Source: Zopfochytrium polystomum (Eukaryota > Chytridiomycota > Chytridiomycetes > Chytridiales > Chytridiaceae). From it: a DNA stretch of 64,000 nt. Below are positions 20,212-32,190 of this stretch, piece by piece (the first letter of the stretch is position 1; each line of letters begins with the position of its first letter). The notes under the pieces are model-generated. The model ran no database searches. It saw only the letters and a program-made list of their open reading frames with translations, and was not told the origin of the DNA. A program made the translations under genes and the position numbers. The stretch lies in the NCBI GenBank assembly GCA_025765615.1, contig JAIVFJ010000314.1, positions 1-64,000 on the forward strand, in the 5' to 3' direction.

Positions 20212-21232
20212 CCGGTTAGGGGGACGAAATCAACAGCACGAACAAGAACAAGATCACCAACTGTGAAAGGGTCAGGGCAATGAGAGCGGTTGACATATGT
20301 GTGTTGGCGGTCCTGGGAGCGCTGAAGAAGGTCTTTTGCAATGGAAAGGCGGGCTGTGAATGGTGTCGATCCGGTGCTGGCGTTGATTGAATCGTTAATT
20401 CCAAACTCAACAGCAGTGAGGATGCCAATCGAGTTGGTCCAACACAACGTAGTCACGAAGTGCTGAAATAATCCAAGCATTTTTGTTCTCCATTTGACCA
20501 TCAGTCTGAGGGTGGTAGGCAGTTGATATATTCAGACGATTGCGGAGAAGGGAGGTAAGCTGCTGCCAAAAGAGGGAAATAAACTTCAAGTCCCAGTGGT
20601 CACTAACGATCACACGAGGAAGACCATGGTGATGCCAAATGCTGTCAAAGAACTGGAGAGCGAAGTCACGAGCAGTGTCAGACATACGGCAGGGCCAGAT
20701 GGGTACGTTTGGTGGCTGAGTCGACTACAACTGCAAGGCCATTGTGTCCACGTTCTGTAAGAGGAAGCTTTGTGATGAAGTTGACAGTAATTGTGTGCCA
20801 CAGGTGAGGCGCGATGTTGTGAGAATGAAGAAGACCGAATCGTTGACGACGTTCAATACAGTTACACTGACAGGTGTCACACATTTGTACATATTGTTGA
20901 AAATTGGAGTGGAGATGTGGCCAGTGATAAGTTCCAATGACTCATTCAGCAGTACACTCCAACTTCTGTGAATCGTCTTGTCATGCGCAGCTGTGATCAG
21001 CCAAGGCTGGATGGCTGCAGGTGTGTAAAGTCGTATGACAGTAGTGTCACGAAAGTAGAGAAGTCTGTTGATGTGGGTGTAACAACAGAGGTGTTACGCT
21101 CCCAACTTCCGTGAATCGTCTCGTCATGGGCAGCTGTGATCAGCGAAGGCCGGATGGCTGCGGGTGCGTAAAGTCGTAAGACAGTAGCGTCGCGAAAGTA
21201 GAGAAGTCTGTTGATGCAGGTGATGGTGGCGG
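20212..21232 (-). mobile_element. Degenerate Ty3/gypsy integrase fragment
   Basis: Reading the minus strand: an RNase H-integrase linker (LLYFRDATVLRLYAPAAI, AHDETIHGSWE), the end of the HHCC domain (MCDTCQCNC), then core motifs TVNFITKLP, VVDSATKRTH, VSDHWDLKFIS and HPQTDGQMENKN, which supply D, D and E. The frame ends near the gypsy-typical VGDLVLVRAVDFVPL at the copia LTR border. It switches frame several times and has no RT, so it is a fragment. Confidence 0.85.
20957..21226. repeat. Two-copy tandem duplication within the gypsy fragment
   Basis: About 120 bp encoding the integrase linker is repeated with an offset of about 142 bp (copies near 20957-21080 and 21099-21226). The left copy differs mainly by C-to-T or G-to-A changes at CpG sites. 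Confidence 0.8.
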
Positions 21233-22771
21233 TGGCGGTGGCGGATGCCGGAGGGCGAGACTAGCCGAGAAGGGCACGGGTTCGACTGGGAGATATCCAA
21301 CTCAGAGGACGGTTGGGATGACGATGTCACCGGCGACCAAGGAGTAAACAACCATCACCGACGGGTCCAACCGACATGTGCCGCAGGGCTGGCTGACGGA
21401 ACTCGCAGCAGGAACTCTTCGCGATACCGCCGGCACCGTTCCGCTAGTAAACGCGGCGCAGACACGTGCGATCCAGGCGTGCTTATGCGACGTGGTCGGG
21501 TGGGCCGGTGGATGGAGGCGGTGCTGCGGGACGTGGTGGCGTGGGCGTGCGGGACCAAAACGACTGACGGAGACGACGACGACGACGAGGTCGGCGACGA
21601 GCCGATGCGGGTCAAACTTTTTGCTTGGCTCGCGCAAGGTGGTTTGAGATCTGCCGTATGGGTTGAGGAGAATTGACGATTAGTTATTGAAACAGACCGA
21701 TAGTAAGTTGTCATCCAGCAATATTTACGGGAAATATCGGTGCGTGAACATCGGTCGCCGTGCATTGCAGTATCTTTTTTTCAGAACAAGGGACTACCAT
21801 GGACAGATCCTCTAGATCCTTAATCACGTCCATTGCTTCATTAGTTCATTTCCTTCAAGTGCAAACATCAACCATCCAGAATAGACTGTGCCTGCGGGAA
21901 GTCCGATCTGCTGCGCGACGGGAAGGGACCCAAAATTGACCTATTGTTGACAAATTTCATGCTCAAAGGCCACAGGAACCGAACTTATCCGGACAGGCGA
22001 AAATACCTCTTCAAACCTGTTTTTCTCGAAATAAAAGGATGACCTACACAGAGCTTTTTGCACCTTGGCACAGAATGCTCAATGCCAAACAATTATCAGT
22101 TCTTGCCGACTCTTCCAGTGATATCGTTGATTTGTTTCGAATTTTCGAACTCGCCCACCCACGTTTTTTTTTTTGGTGATCATGCTTTGCGTGCAGAGTC
22201 TGAGCGGTGGCACTTGGCAGAATTCTTGTCTTCTGAACGGCCAAAAGCTTGAAATAACAAATGGAAACAAGTTGGTTTGCAGTTTAGTTGCTTCAAAGTA
22301 AGAAACAAGTATGGTTCAAAATACTTTCTAAGTTGTTTCGTGGGGCCAGGCATCCGACGCCATTGTCACCGCCTTTAACCCGCTGTTGGTGAATGGCGTT
22401 ACTCCAGATTATGCAGATCCAGAGGCGAGAAGGGAAGCAGAAACGCTGGTGGTACGGTATCGTCGTAGCTTGAAATTTCGCCAAGGCTCAAGGCTGAAAT
22501 GTTATTACTCGATGTTTTTCGGACTTCTCTGTTCGACTTTTTTTTTGGGGGGGGGGGGGTTGAATGGGCTGATAGATGAATTCTCGAAGAGCCAATGATT
22601 TGCAACCGTAGGCGCCCTCGCTCTGAATAAAAGAGTGAAGGGCACTGCCCTCGCCCCTTCATCCTCATACCTCGGCGCAAATCTCCATCAAAAACCTCTT
22701 TTAAAAGACGGGCCAATCTGGCCTTCAACAGCAGAATCGCTGACTCCACCACTTGCGGGACCCCTGGCACG
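21233..22771. other. Intergenic region between the transposon nest and the OPT gene
   Basis: The first 400 bp is GC-rich and encodes only arginine/aspartate-rich frames without family signal; it could be further gypsy remnant. From 21680 on it is AT-richer with T runs at 22165 and 22541 and a G run at 22549. No gene recognised. The last part is the OPT promoter. Confidence 0.4.
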
Positions 22772-25700
22772 ATGAAGACGGCCCAGGAAGTGAGCGAGCA
22801 CCAGTACTACTACGACAAGGACGGTTACTGGGTGCAGCAAGGTGAGGCTCCTTCTACTCCCATTCGGAAACACGGGCTCAACAACTGATAATCGGATATC
22901 TATGCTCACTCTCTCTTTCAAAAGAAGTGGACCTGACGGAGGAGTGGAATCGGCAAAACGGATCGATCGGCCTGGAAGAGGGATACGGCGAGAACGAAGA
23001 TAATGGTGACTTTTTTCTCGACGACATTTACGACATTGTCGACTCCATCGTTCCGCGGGATGACGACGTTGCGATGCCGGCACTCACTTTTCGTGTCTGG
23101 ATCATTGGCATATTTTTCGCGACCCTGCTCGCCTCCGTGAATACGATGTTTACGTTTCGAACAAACTACTTTGTGAGGCCGACTTTTTTGCTCGTCCCTT
23201 GGGATCGTCTGGTTGCACTAAACTACCAACGCCCAACAGTCCATCAACCCCTTTATTGTCCTGCTCGTCTCCTACCCAATCGGACACCTGCTCGCAAGAA
23301 TCCTCCCAACTCGCCAACTCCCCATCCCCTTCACCTCCACGACCTTCACATTCAACCCAGGGCCCTTCACCTACAAGGAGCACGCGCTCATCTACATCTT
23401 TTGCGGCAACGCCTCCCGCCCAGCCTACTCGCTCTACAACATCGTCACCCAGCGCTACCTCCTCGGCCAGCCCGTCTCCCTCTTCATGTGCGTCCTGTTC
23501 GGCATCGTCTCCCAGTGCTGGGGATACGGCCTCGCCGGCGCCTGCCGAAAGTTCCTCGTCCGCCCCGCCGCAATGCTGTGGCCCTCCACCCTGTCCGTCG
23601 TCGCGCTACTGCGGTCCATCCACGAGGGCGCCACCGCCGGCGACGGCGTCATGGACCGCGCGGCGGCGGCTGACCTCGACGGCGTCGCCGCGGCGCCAAC
23701 CGGCTCGACGACGGACTCGAAGCGCGCGATGGTGCAGGGCAGTGGGATAAAGTGGTGGTCGCGCGCAAAGTTCTTCTGGGTCGCCATGGGCCTGATGATG
23801 GTGTACCAGCTCGTTCCGTCGTTCGTGGCGCCTGCCGTCGGCGCCATCTCGATCCTGTGCCACATAGCGCCAAACAGCCAGCGGGTCAAGATGCTTGGGT
23901 CCGCGCGGGAAGGGGTCGGAATGCTGAGTTTGACGCTGGACTGGTCGATCATGTCGCAGATGCAGCCCATTGTCAGCCCGTTGTGGGCGCTGTGGAACCA
24001 GTATGTTGGCAGTAAGTTTATGCAACACGTCGAATTGTTTGCTAACGGCTCGCACTCCAGTATGGCTGATTCTGTGGGTTGTCGTTCCGCTTTTGTGGGT
24101 CAATAATGCCTTTGGCATTGACCAGACCCTCGGGACGGCACCTTCACAAGGTCCGAACGGAAGCGGCCGATTCCCGCTGGGCCAAGCACTGAATAGCAAT
24201 CTTCTCTTCGACAAGAACGGCAAACAAATATCATCTGTCTCTCTCTCACGCCAGGTCAACAACACAGTAGTTTTGAACGAACCGGTCTATGAAGCTAGCA
24301 AACCGATTTACATGACGACTTACATGGCCATCGACTACATGATGTACTTTGTCGCGTACACCGCAACCATTGTACACGTCATCGTGTGGTACGGTCAAGA
24401 TTTGTGGTACCGTTTCAAGTCGTCCATGCGCGATTTGGACTCAACCGATGTGCATGCAATGCTCATGGTGAGTTATTCATATCAGTCGGGGCTTCCTTGT
24501 GCGGACCTTCCATCTCTCACCGGCTTACGTCGAATGACCCCTCTCAAACAGGACCAATACCTTGACGTGCCCAACTCTTGGTACTTTTTCCTCATTTTTG
24601 GAACTACTCTCGTCGCCCTCACCATCGGCAGCTTTGGCGGCTTCGACCTCCCGTGGTGGGCGGTCCTCCTCTCGCTGTTCCTGACCGTCATCAGCATCCT
24701 CCCCATCGGCACCATCGAAGCCATCTCCGGCCAGCGCATCGGCCTCAACGTCATCTCGGAGCTCATCATGGGCTTCATCCTCCCCGGACGCATCGTGACG
24801 GTCATGTCGTTCAAGACGCTGACCCACATGGGCATGTACCAGGGCCTCGCCTTTGTCGAGGACATGAAGTTTGGTCACTACATGAAGATCCCGCCGCGCG
24901 CGCTGTTTGTCGTGCAGCTCTTTTCCACGGTGTACTGCTTGGTCGTGAACGTCCTTGTCGCCGTCGCAGTGTACGAAGGCATCGGTGTCACCGTCATGAA
25001 CGTGAACCCCCCCGCGGGTTGGAACGGTTCGACGAGCTTTGTTGTGCCGTACGCCTGCTAAGCATACCCGCCCAATTGCAACCTCCCCGCGCAAACCTAA
25101 AAAAAAAAAAAACAAAACGAAAAAAAAAAATCCAGCCAACGGCTACCGCACCTTCCTCAGCGCCGGCACAATCTGGGGCGCGATCGGCACCTCCTCCTTC
25201 TTCGGCCCATCCTCCCCGTACTTCAAGACGCTCGCCGGCTTCCTCGTCGGCCTCGTCGGGCCACTCGTCCCCTGGGCGCTGCACCGCGTGTTCCCGACGG
25301 CCTCCTTCAACCTCGTCAACGTGCCGCTCCTCGCGGTGCTGCCGACGGCCGCCGGGTCAACCCGCAGCGACCTCGTCTCGCCGTTCCTCGTCGGCGTCGC
25401 CGTCAACTACTTTGCGAAGCGGCACAGCCACGAGTGGTGGCGCAGGTACGCCTACGTCATGTTGGCCGCGTTCGACACGGGCGCGGCGACGGCGATTTCG
25501 GTGCTGCTGCTCGTCGTCGCGGCGAACGCGAATTACGTGATTACGATGCCGTATTGGTATTTGAATCGGTACGATCAGGAGTCGTGCGCGCCGGCGTTTT
25601 ACTTGACGGTGAGTCGGGGCGGGGGAGGCGGACGTTATTGGGGTGCTTGGGGGCCCTGGGAGCTCAATTCTAAATATGGATTTTCGCCACCCCCTGATTT

Positions 25701-25819
25701 GTCGCATCCCACCCGCGCAGTGTATGGAACGGCTGGTGTGGGGACACTCGTACGGCAGGAACAACTATACTTTTGCATCGGACCCCGAGTGCGCGCTGAT
25801 GGGCAGCATTCTTGGATAG
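22772..25819 (+). CDS. OPT-family oligopeptide transporter (857 aa, 7 exons)
   Basis: Exons 22772-22841, 22925-23172, 23240-24011, 24061-24467, 24552-25056, 25136-25608 and 25721-25819; phases agree throughout. The protein carries an acidic N-terminus, then VPRDDDVAMPALTFRVW, the family motif NPGPFTYKEH, a long series of hydrophobic helices, LPIGTIEAISGQRIGLN, and the conserved HYMKIPPR. These identify OPT transporters, proton-coupled importers of small peptides or related compounds at the plasma membrane. Length is usual for the family. All introns are GT-AG except the fifth, which I can only place as GC-AG (25057-25135, A-rich). The neighbouring genes give no clue to substrate. Confidence 0.9.
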
Positions 25820-26817
25820 GGAGATAGCAGAGGCGAATATCCTTTTTCTTTTTCTTTTATTGGGTGGGTTCGTGTCTGTTGCTTGGTGCAAATCCAACAA
25901 AAAAAAAAAAAATTTTTTTTTTTTCTTTTCAGGTTTGCGAGAAAATAAAAACAGGAGAGAAAGCGGGGGGGATTGGGACACTGATTCCAGAGAGAAAAAA
26001 GGCACTTACAACAATGCACAGGCTCGATGACGAAAGAGAGAGAAAGAGAGAGAGTGCGGAAGAGAGGTAGGGACACGGACAAGAAAGGAAGCGACGCGGA
26101 CCCACGACGGGGGAGGGGATGGGTGGGAAACATTCGACATAGCAGGAAAGAAACAAAAAAGAGAACTTACAGGCAAAGCCCCAACGAACAAAGACTGCGC
26201 CGCGGACACAAACTCCAAAATAAAGACCAGGGAGGAAACTGCAGGAACGGTGAAACGTGGTGGGAGTGGGAGGGAGTGGGGGCGTGGGGTTCGGAGCGTT
26301 TAGTATAAATATGGTTGAAGAAGGTGAAGAACGACTGAAAGAAAAAAGAATATCAGGCCGCACTTCCGATAAACATGCTAAGAAAGGGCGACGAAAGAAA
26401 AGGAAGGACAAAGAGAAACAAGCGGCCCCAAACAACAAGTCTACAGGAGCGTCATAACAGGGAGCTTTTCTTAAGAAAGGGGCTGTGAGGATAAGGGGGG
26501 TAAAGAGTGGTGCTGAAATAAGAAAGTTGTGCTATGCAAAGCGGGAAAAAATCGAGAGCGACGACAGGCACAGTTGGTGAAGGCGTGTATGAGGGGAGGG
26601 GATAATAAGAGTAGACTATGAACAAGGTGAACTCAATCTCCTCTCGACCTTTTCAAAGTTCAAATTTTCAAAGTGGGGTTGTGCAGGGGGTTGAAATACA
26701 GACTCATTAATAAGAAAGTTCAGGGTAGTTGGTGGGAAGTCGATGGGAAACTAAGGATACAGCGGAGCAAACGCCCGCATACGTAGACCAGAGGTTTAAG
26801 AACTTCCGATGCAGGCC
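25820..26817. other. Intergenic, A/G-rich region between convergent genes
   Basis: Long A runs and T runs at 25899-25925 and purine-rich sequence to about 26450. It separates the OPT stop from the stop of the minus-strand glutamine-rich gene. No gene recognised. Confidence 0.5.
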
Positions 26818-28473
26818 TCAACCCATCACAGTGGCATCCTTGTGAGATAGTGTGCTGCTGACTCTTTGAATAGGCGGGCGCCGTAGTTCTGGTGCAGCCA
26901 CCTGAACGGCAGATTTTCTCTGATCCCACAACTCCGCGCTTGGAGGGAACTGAGATGGCTCAGTTTGGGACAAAAGAGGAAGATTATGTACAGACACAGG
27001 TACACCATTACTGGGGAGAAGACCCAAAATCTGCTGCTGATAGACAGCGTCGAGCTTGCTTCGGTCCGTCACCATCGACGCAGTACGGGGCCAGGCATCA
27101 CCCGTTGTGTGAAGGGGTCGCCGCCACGTTCCCTGTTGCTTCCGAATAAAAGTTAGGGAGAGCAAATAAAACAAATGATAATACTATACCTGTTTCGGAT
27201 TCCCAGAGTGCTCCATATTGGCGCCGGTCGAGTCGAAGCTCTGTCTCGAAAATTCCGAGCTTGACCGGGAGGAATCCAGACTGGGCCGAGAAGTAAGGGA
27301 TGCAACATCATCGAGGTCTGATGGAGCGGGGGACAAGGGCGAAGCAAGCATAGAGAAACGAGAACGATTTTGAAGATCCTGCAGGTTGGACGGTGCGAGC
27401 GGGAGTGGGGGCATCCCGTACATTTGCGGGTGCAGAGGCACCCGAGGAAAGCCTGGCTGCTGCGGAACTTGGTTGACTTGAAGTCGTTGGAACTGCTGCT
27501 GCAAAAGGTAGAGCTGCTGAAGTTCCGCTTCTTTTTGGTGGGCGCCTGCCGCAGTGAAAAGGGCTCGCATCGTGGAAAAATCTTCAAGCGATTGGCCGGC
27601 CGGATGCGAGGGTTGGGCCGTCACACGACGATTCATCAACAGTCTCGCCTCCTTCTCCTCCAGCTCGATGGTGACGCGCAGCATATCGCGGCGCATGGTC
27701 ATCACTTCATCGATATCCAGCTGACTGAGTGGATCGACAGTTATGCATTTGCGGTCATATTCGTGGGGTAAGTAAGTATATCCGACAGTAACAACCTGTG
27801 CGATAGATAAGAAATGTGAATTCGTCAGTACAACATCACAACGCTTCTTATTCCATACCTCGTAAAACGATACTCGGCGCTTCTCTTTCTTTGGCTTGGA
27901 ATCGGAAGCTCCGGCATTGTGACTGGGTTCCGGCTGTCCATTGTTGGAAAGTTGCTGCTGAATCTGCTGGAGGCGTAGAGCGACCAGACGGTCGAGCAAC
28001 GCATCGTCCAAAGCTATGGGGATCGGCTTGCGCATTTGCAGCGCCTGCTGCAGATGCTGCTGCTGCGCTCGGTGGCCGTGGGGAAGATTTGGCGGCTGCT
28101 CGCTTTGCGGAGGCGACCAAGCCTTACTCACGATGCCTGCAGGAAATCTCTCTGGCTGCTGGTTGGATGCAAAGTAAAGAAGCTGTGTTTGCTGTTGCTG
28201 CTGGTGGTGTTGTTGTAGCTGCTGGTGCCGATGCATTTGGAGTGCCAACGCCTGTTGCTGCAACTGCCGCAGCTGATTCTGCTGCTGCAGCTGTTGCTGC
28301 TGCTGCTGGATGAGGAGGGCCGAGCCACGAGGGGGCGATCGCTGCTGGTGCTGCTGCGGCACCATCATCATCCGCTGCTGCAGATTGTGGTGATGAAGAA
28401 GTTGAGGGGGCGAACCCGAGTTGAGCTGGGACTGCGGGCGGTTGTCGCTGGCATCGCCGCGCGACAGGCTCAT
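26818..28473 (-). CDS. Glutamine-rich protein with RVSF (PP1-docking) motif and conserved GYTY..EYDR segment (511 aa)
   Basis: Three exons: 28473-27859, 27795-27190 and 27132-26818. The first intron (63 nt, TACTGAC branch) would read through without stop, but splicing gives RRVSFYE-VVTVGYTY, which fits better. The N-terminal 190 residues are very rich in Gln and His. Then KRRVSF, an RVxF-type motif, is followed by VGYTYLPHEYDR and LDIDEVMTMRRDM. This arrangement matches fungal PP1-regulatory proteins in which RVxF precedes a GYTWS..EYDR block. The C-terminal half is Pro/Ser-rich and disordered. A role as a protein phosphatase 1 targeting subunit is inferred from motif order, not shown. The Gln tracts are CAG/CTG-rich. 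Confidence 0.78.
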
Positions 28474-28573
28474 TTCAGATTAGCAGCGGAGGCAGAGTGG
28501 ATGCGAACGGTGTGTGTCTGTGTGCGTGTGTGCGTGTGCGTTGAAAGAAGTGTGTTGGGGAGTGGTGGGGCAA

Positions 28574-28575
28574 GA

Positions 28576-28619
<44 letters not shown>

Positions 28620-28634
28620 GAGAGAGAGAGAGGA
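28574..28634. repeat. (GA)n microsatellite
   Basis: A nearly pure GA tract in the promoter or 5' UTR of the glutamine-rich gene. Further GA, GAGGTG and GACA repeats follow at 28720-28755 and 28834-28930. Confidence 0.9.
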
Positions 28635-29427
28635 GGACTGGATGAGGAGGGTGGGCAGACGAAGGAAGGGAGCCCTTGTTGAGGAAGTGCGGGGGATGGT
28701 GGGGGCAGGCCCTCCACTTGCGGAGAGGTGGAGAGGTGGAGAGGTGGAGAGGTGGAGGACGCAACGACGGCGGGAGAGAAGGAGAGAGAGAAGAAAATTC
28801 GGGAGGGAAAGGGAAGGGCCTGGCAGACTGAGATAGAGTGAGAGAGAGAGAGAGAGAGAAAGACAGACAGGCAGACAGTCAGGCAGACAGATATCTATAC
28901 AGACAGACAGATAGAAGATAGACAGACGGACTGCAGACTTTGGGTTTTTCTTCGTTGGTTTGTCTGTCTGCATCTCTGCCGCTCGGAAAGTCTGTCAGTG
29001 CTGCCATGCTCTCTCTCTCTGTCTGTCTGTCGGTGGGCGCTTTCCGTGGTCTTGTTGCAGTGGGGTGGCTGTGCAAAAACTTGGACAATAAAAATTTCAA
29101 ATTCCGGCGCGAGTCCTTTTCGCTCTTTCATTGTCCTTTGTCCTTTGTCTGGCGCCCGGTCGCTGCATACATCCCACCGCCCCATGAAGGAGCAGCCGCC
29201 ACCACAACCACCCCCGACGAGTAGAGATAAGGAGCCAAGAAGCTTTGTGTGCGGTCGCGATAGGCAAGCTTGCATTCTCATATGGAGCAAGCAAGCTCAC
29301 TGCACTGTGACTCAGTCGCACTAAGTGGAACAATCGAAAAGAGAGGAAGGAGAGCGACAAAAAAGAGAAAGGGCGAAACAAATGCGTCATTCATTCGTAC
29401 TCCTTTGGTTGCGACCGCTTATTTTCA

Positions 29428-31695
29428 TCAAAACGCAAAAGACTCCCTCGTTACGTCCACCTCCTTCATGCCCGCTTTGCCAAGGGCGCCCAACGCCGCC
29501 GTCTCGAATGCCGGCGGCCCGCAGAGGTAAACCTTCCTCGACCGAAGATCGGTGATCCCGGCGAGGTGCTGCTCAGACAGTCGACCTCGCGCCACCTCGA
29601 CCGACGACGCATTTGGAATCGCCACCGCCGATGACGACACCGCCGTCGCGCTGGACGATGTCATCAGCAGCACCCGAAGCCGCAACGAGCCCTCGCTCGA
29701 CCCGCCCTCCGCCGCCTCTGCAATCAGCTTCGCCGTCTCCGCCGGCTCCCGCGTCGCGGCGACCAGCGCAACGTCCCAGACCGCATCCCCCGCCGCCGCG
29801 CCGCCCGCGATGGCTCGCAGAAAGGCGAGGAACGGCGTGATGCCGATGCCCCCGGACACGAGGAGCAGCGGCGCCGGTGAGGGCGGCAAGAGGAACGTGC
29901 CGCCGACGCCGAGCAGCGGGAACTCGAGCTCGGGCGCGGACGACCGCGACCCTGGCGGCGACGCCGACCCGCGAGTCTTTGCGTCCCAGTACGCCGCAAA
30001 GGAGAAGAGGCGCGGCGTCACGCGGCCGCGCTTTACGTTGCGGATCGTGATGGAGAACGTGGTGGGTCGCTCTGCCGTAGGTAGGCGGGAAATGGTCCTG
30101 TTGACGAAAGAGATAAAGGAAAAGGGGAAAGGGATGAGGGCGAATGAAAAGAAGCGCTTGCAGTTGAGACGGGACTGATTGGACAACCTTAATGACGACT
30201 CACCATGTTCGGACACCATCATCATTGGGAATTTTTTCATTGTCCGCACTCATGTGTCGATAGATGGGCTGACCAATCAGCGGAGTTGTGTCTATCACGA
30301 CGTACATCCCCGCTTGAACTTGAATCGGAACCCCCGCCTCAAATGTAAACGTCGCCAGTCCAACCTCGCTGCGGTCACTCCATCGGTCGCCCCCGTGAAA
30401 CTCGACCGACACCAGCTTCGCCGACAGGTTCTCCTGCGAAGTGTACTCCTGCTCCTCGACCAGGTACCTTATCGGCGGATTATACGGCGACGGCTCAAAA
30501 GCCGCCGACGGCGACTGTCGGAACGGCAGCGCGTCGCGCACCAATACAAACCCCGTAACCTCAAACATCGAGAGCACCGGCCTCGCGCGCGGCATGACGG
30601 CTTTTGCCTCCGCGCCGACCACCGTCCGCCCGCGCCCGGTGAGGTACAGCACGTCGCCGGTCACAAAGCACGGGAACGCCAGCCCCGCGCTCGGGTCCGT
30701 GCGCATGTTGCCCAGCGACGTCATGTGGCGGTTCCCCGAAAAGTCCGGGAGCACAAGCGTGCGCCCGTCCGCGCGGACCCGGACGAACCCCGCACGCCCG
30801 CCGCGGATGTTGCAGCCGAGGTGCGGCTGTGTTGGGTCGTCGGGCCCGTGCGGGACGTAGCTGGTCGCTAGGAAGACCTGGTCGCGCGACTTTATAAAGT
30901 CGATGACCGCGGCGGGGAGCGCGGCGGTCTCGGGCATGGACATGTCTTGGGCGGCGATTGTCGGATTCGTACCCGCGTGGCTTTCCAAATGTCGGACGGT
31001 GATGTACTTTGGGCAGTTCCTTTAAGTAGCGTTCATCAAAATCAGCGTCGTGCGGGTGAATGAGACGTTACAAAGGACACGTTTCAAACCCACTCACCCC
31101 ATGGCCTCCGTCACGCGAAGATCGATATCAAGCCAATCGCCGTCCCACACGACTCGTTTTGCAACGCCACCCAACTTGTTCCGCCGCCTTGACCACAGCT
31201 CCACGCCCACGCCGCCCACGAGCGCGTTCGCCTCCTCGCCGGGCCCAAACCCTCCCAGCGACCGCGCGATGGGATCGCCGGCCCACGTCTTTGCGCGGAT
31301 GTGGAGCCACCGCGGATCTCCGTTGGTTGAAATGAACCCGGGCTCCCCGCTCTCGCCCGCCAGGATGCTGGCCCACACGCGCCCGTCCCGGTCTTTTGTC
31401 GCGACGGGCAGGAAGCTGATGTTGCGCGTGTGGAAGACGAGCTGTGGGTGAGAGGGAAGCAGTTGGGGGGGGGAGGGGATTGCGCGAGCACAAGTGTGTT
31501 CAGTGAGCAGGATCGCCAAACATAAGCACATGCCAAGTTCCGTGGGCTCACATGCTGCAGCGGCAGGTACGGCGCAATGTATTCGGCGTGCTCGACGACG
31601 TCTGCAGGGTCGATCTGCGCCAATCGCTGCATCTCGACGACGGCCTTTGGCCATCCCTGATACACGCTGTCGAGCACGTTTTGGGTGCGAATCAT
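29428..31695 (-). CDS. PNPOx-like FMN-binding split-barrel fused to ferredoxin reductase-type FAD/NAD(P) domain (657 aa)
   Basis: Exons 31695-31552, 31441-31098, 31019-30204 and 30097-29428; canonical splice sites and all phases agree. The N-terminal ~340 residues carry the split-barrel pattern with VWASILAGESGEPGFI, GNCPKYI, and DFIKSRDQVFLATSY...GCNIRGGRAGFVRV, as in pyridoxamine-phosphate-oxidase-like flavoproteins. The C-terminal part is FNR-type: FAD motif RTWTIS, NAD(P) motif LLVSGGIGITPF, and terminal VYLCGPPAFE. No 2Fe-2S domain follows, unlike many bacterial homologues. It probably passes electrons from NAD(P)H through FAD to a bound flavin or small substrate. Substrate unknown; stress or nitrite/NO chemistry is speculation. 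Confidence 0.85.
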
Positions 31696-32190
31696 CACGT
31701 GGTGTGTGGGTTGCAACGATTGCTTGAATGCTGTTTTTCCGACGATGCGCTGAATTATTTGTAAGGCGCTCCGACAATTTTACGCGCCAGCTTGTTTCAA
31801 ATCTGGGCGGAAAAATTTCCCTAAGTGCGTGCATGTACTTTGCTAATCTTCAGTTTTTCTCATTATGTAACCATCCCCGCATGGAAATACCGCAGAGCAC
31901 TGTTGCTTTGTAAGCACTAGCCAGACCAAGATCACAACACTTTAGTGGACAGTATGAGATAAACAGCTTGTTCATGTCCGCGGTAACGAAAGTTCAACCA
32001 TGGGTAAATGTTCAACTCGACAGAGCAACATGAAAGTAACCGGGCGCCGCTTTCTTCGGCGACCTTCCCCGTAAATGCAAAGCCATATGTAAGTACTTCC
32101 CCAAGAAGTCGGCCAGTTGCGGCAGTGGCACAACCTCTCTCGCTCACGAACAACCTTTTCCCAAACGCTTCCTGACAACTTCCTGCGTCC
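31696..32190. other. Intergenic region between tandem minus-strand genes
   Basis: Holds the promoter of the flavoprotein gene and the terminator of the ABCG gene. Nothing else recognised. Confidence 0.5.

Noticed and set aside
21245..21676. 143-codon plus-strand frame beside the gypsy fragment
   Set aside because: Asp/Arg-rich with no motif; lies in likely repeat remnant and has no splice or promoter context.
28470..28973. Long Ser/Leu frames on the minus strand
   Set aside because: They are direct translations of GA/CT microsatellites.
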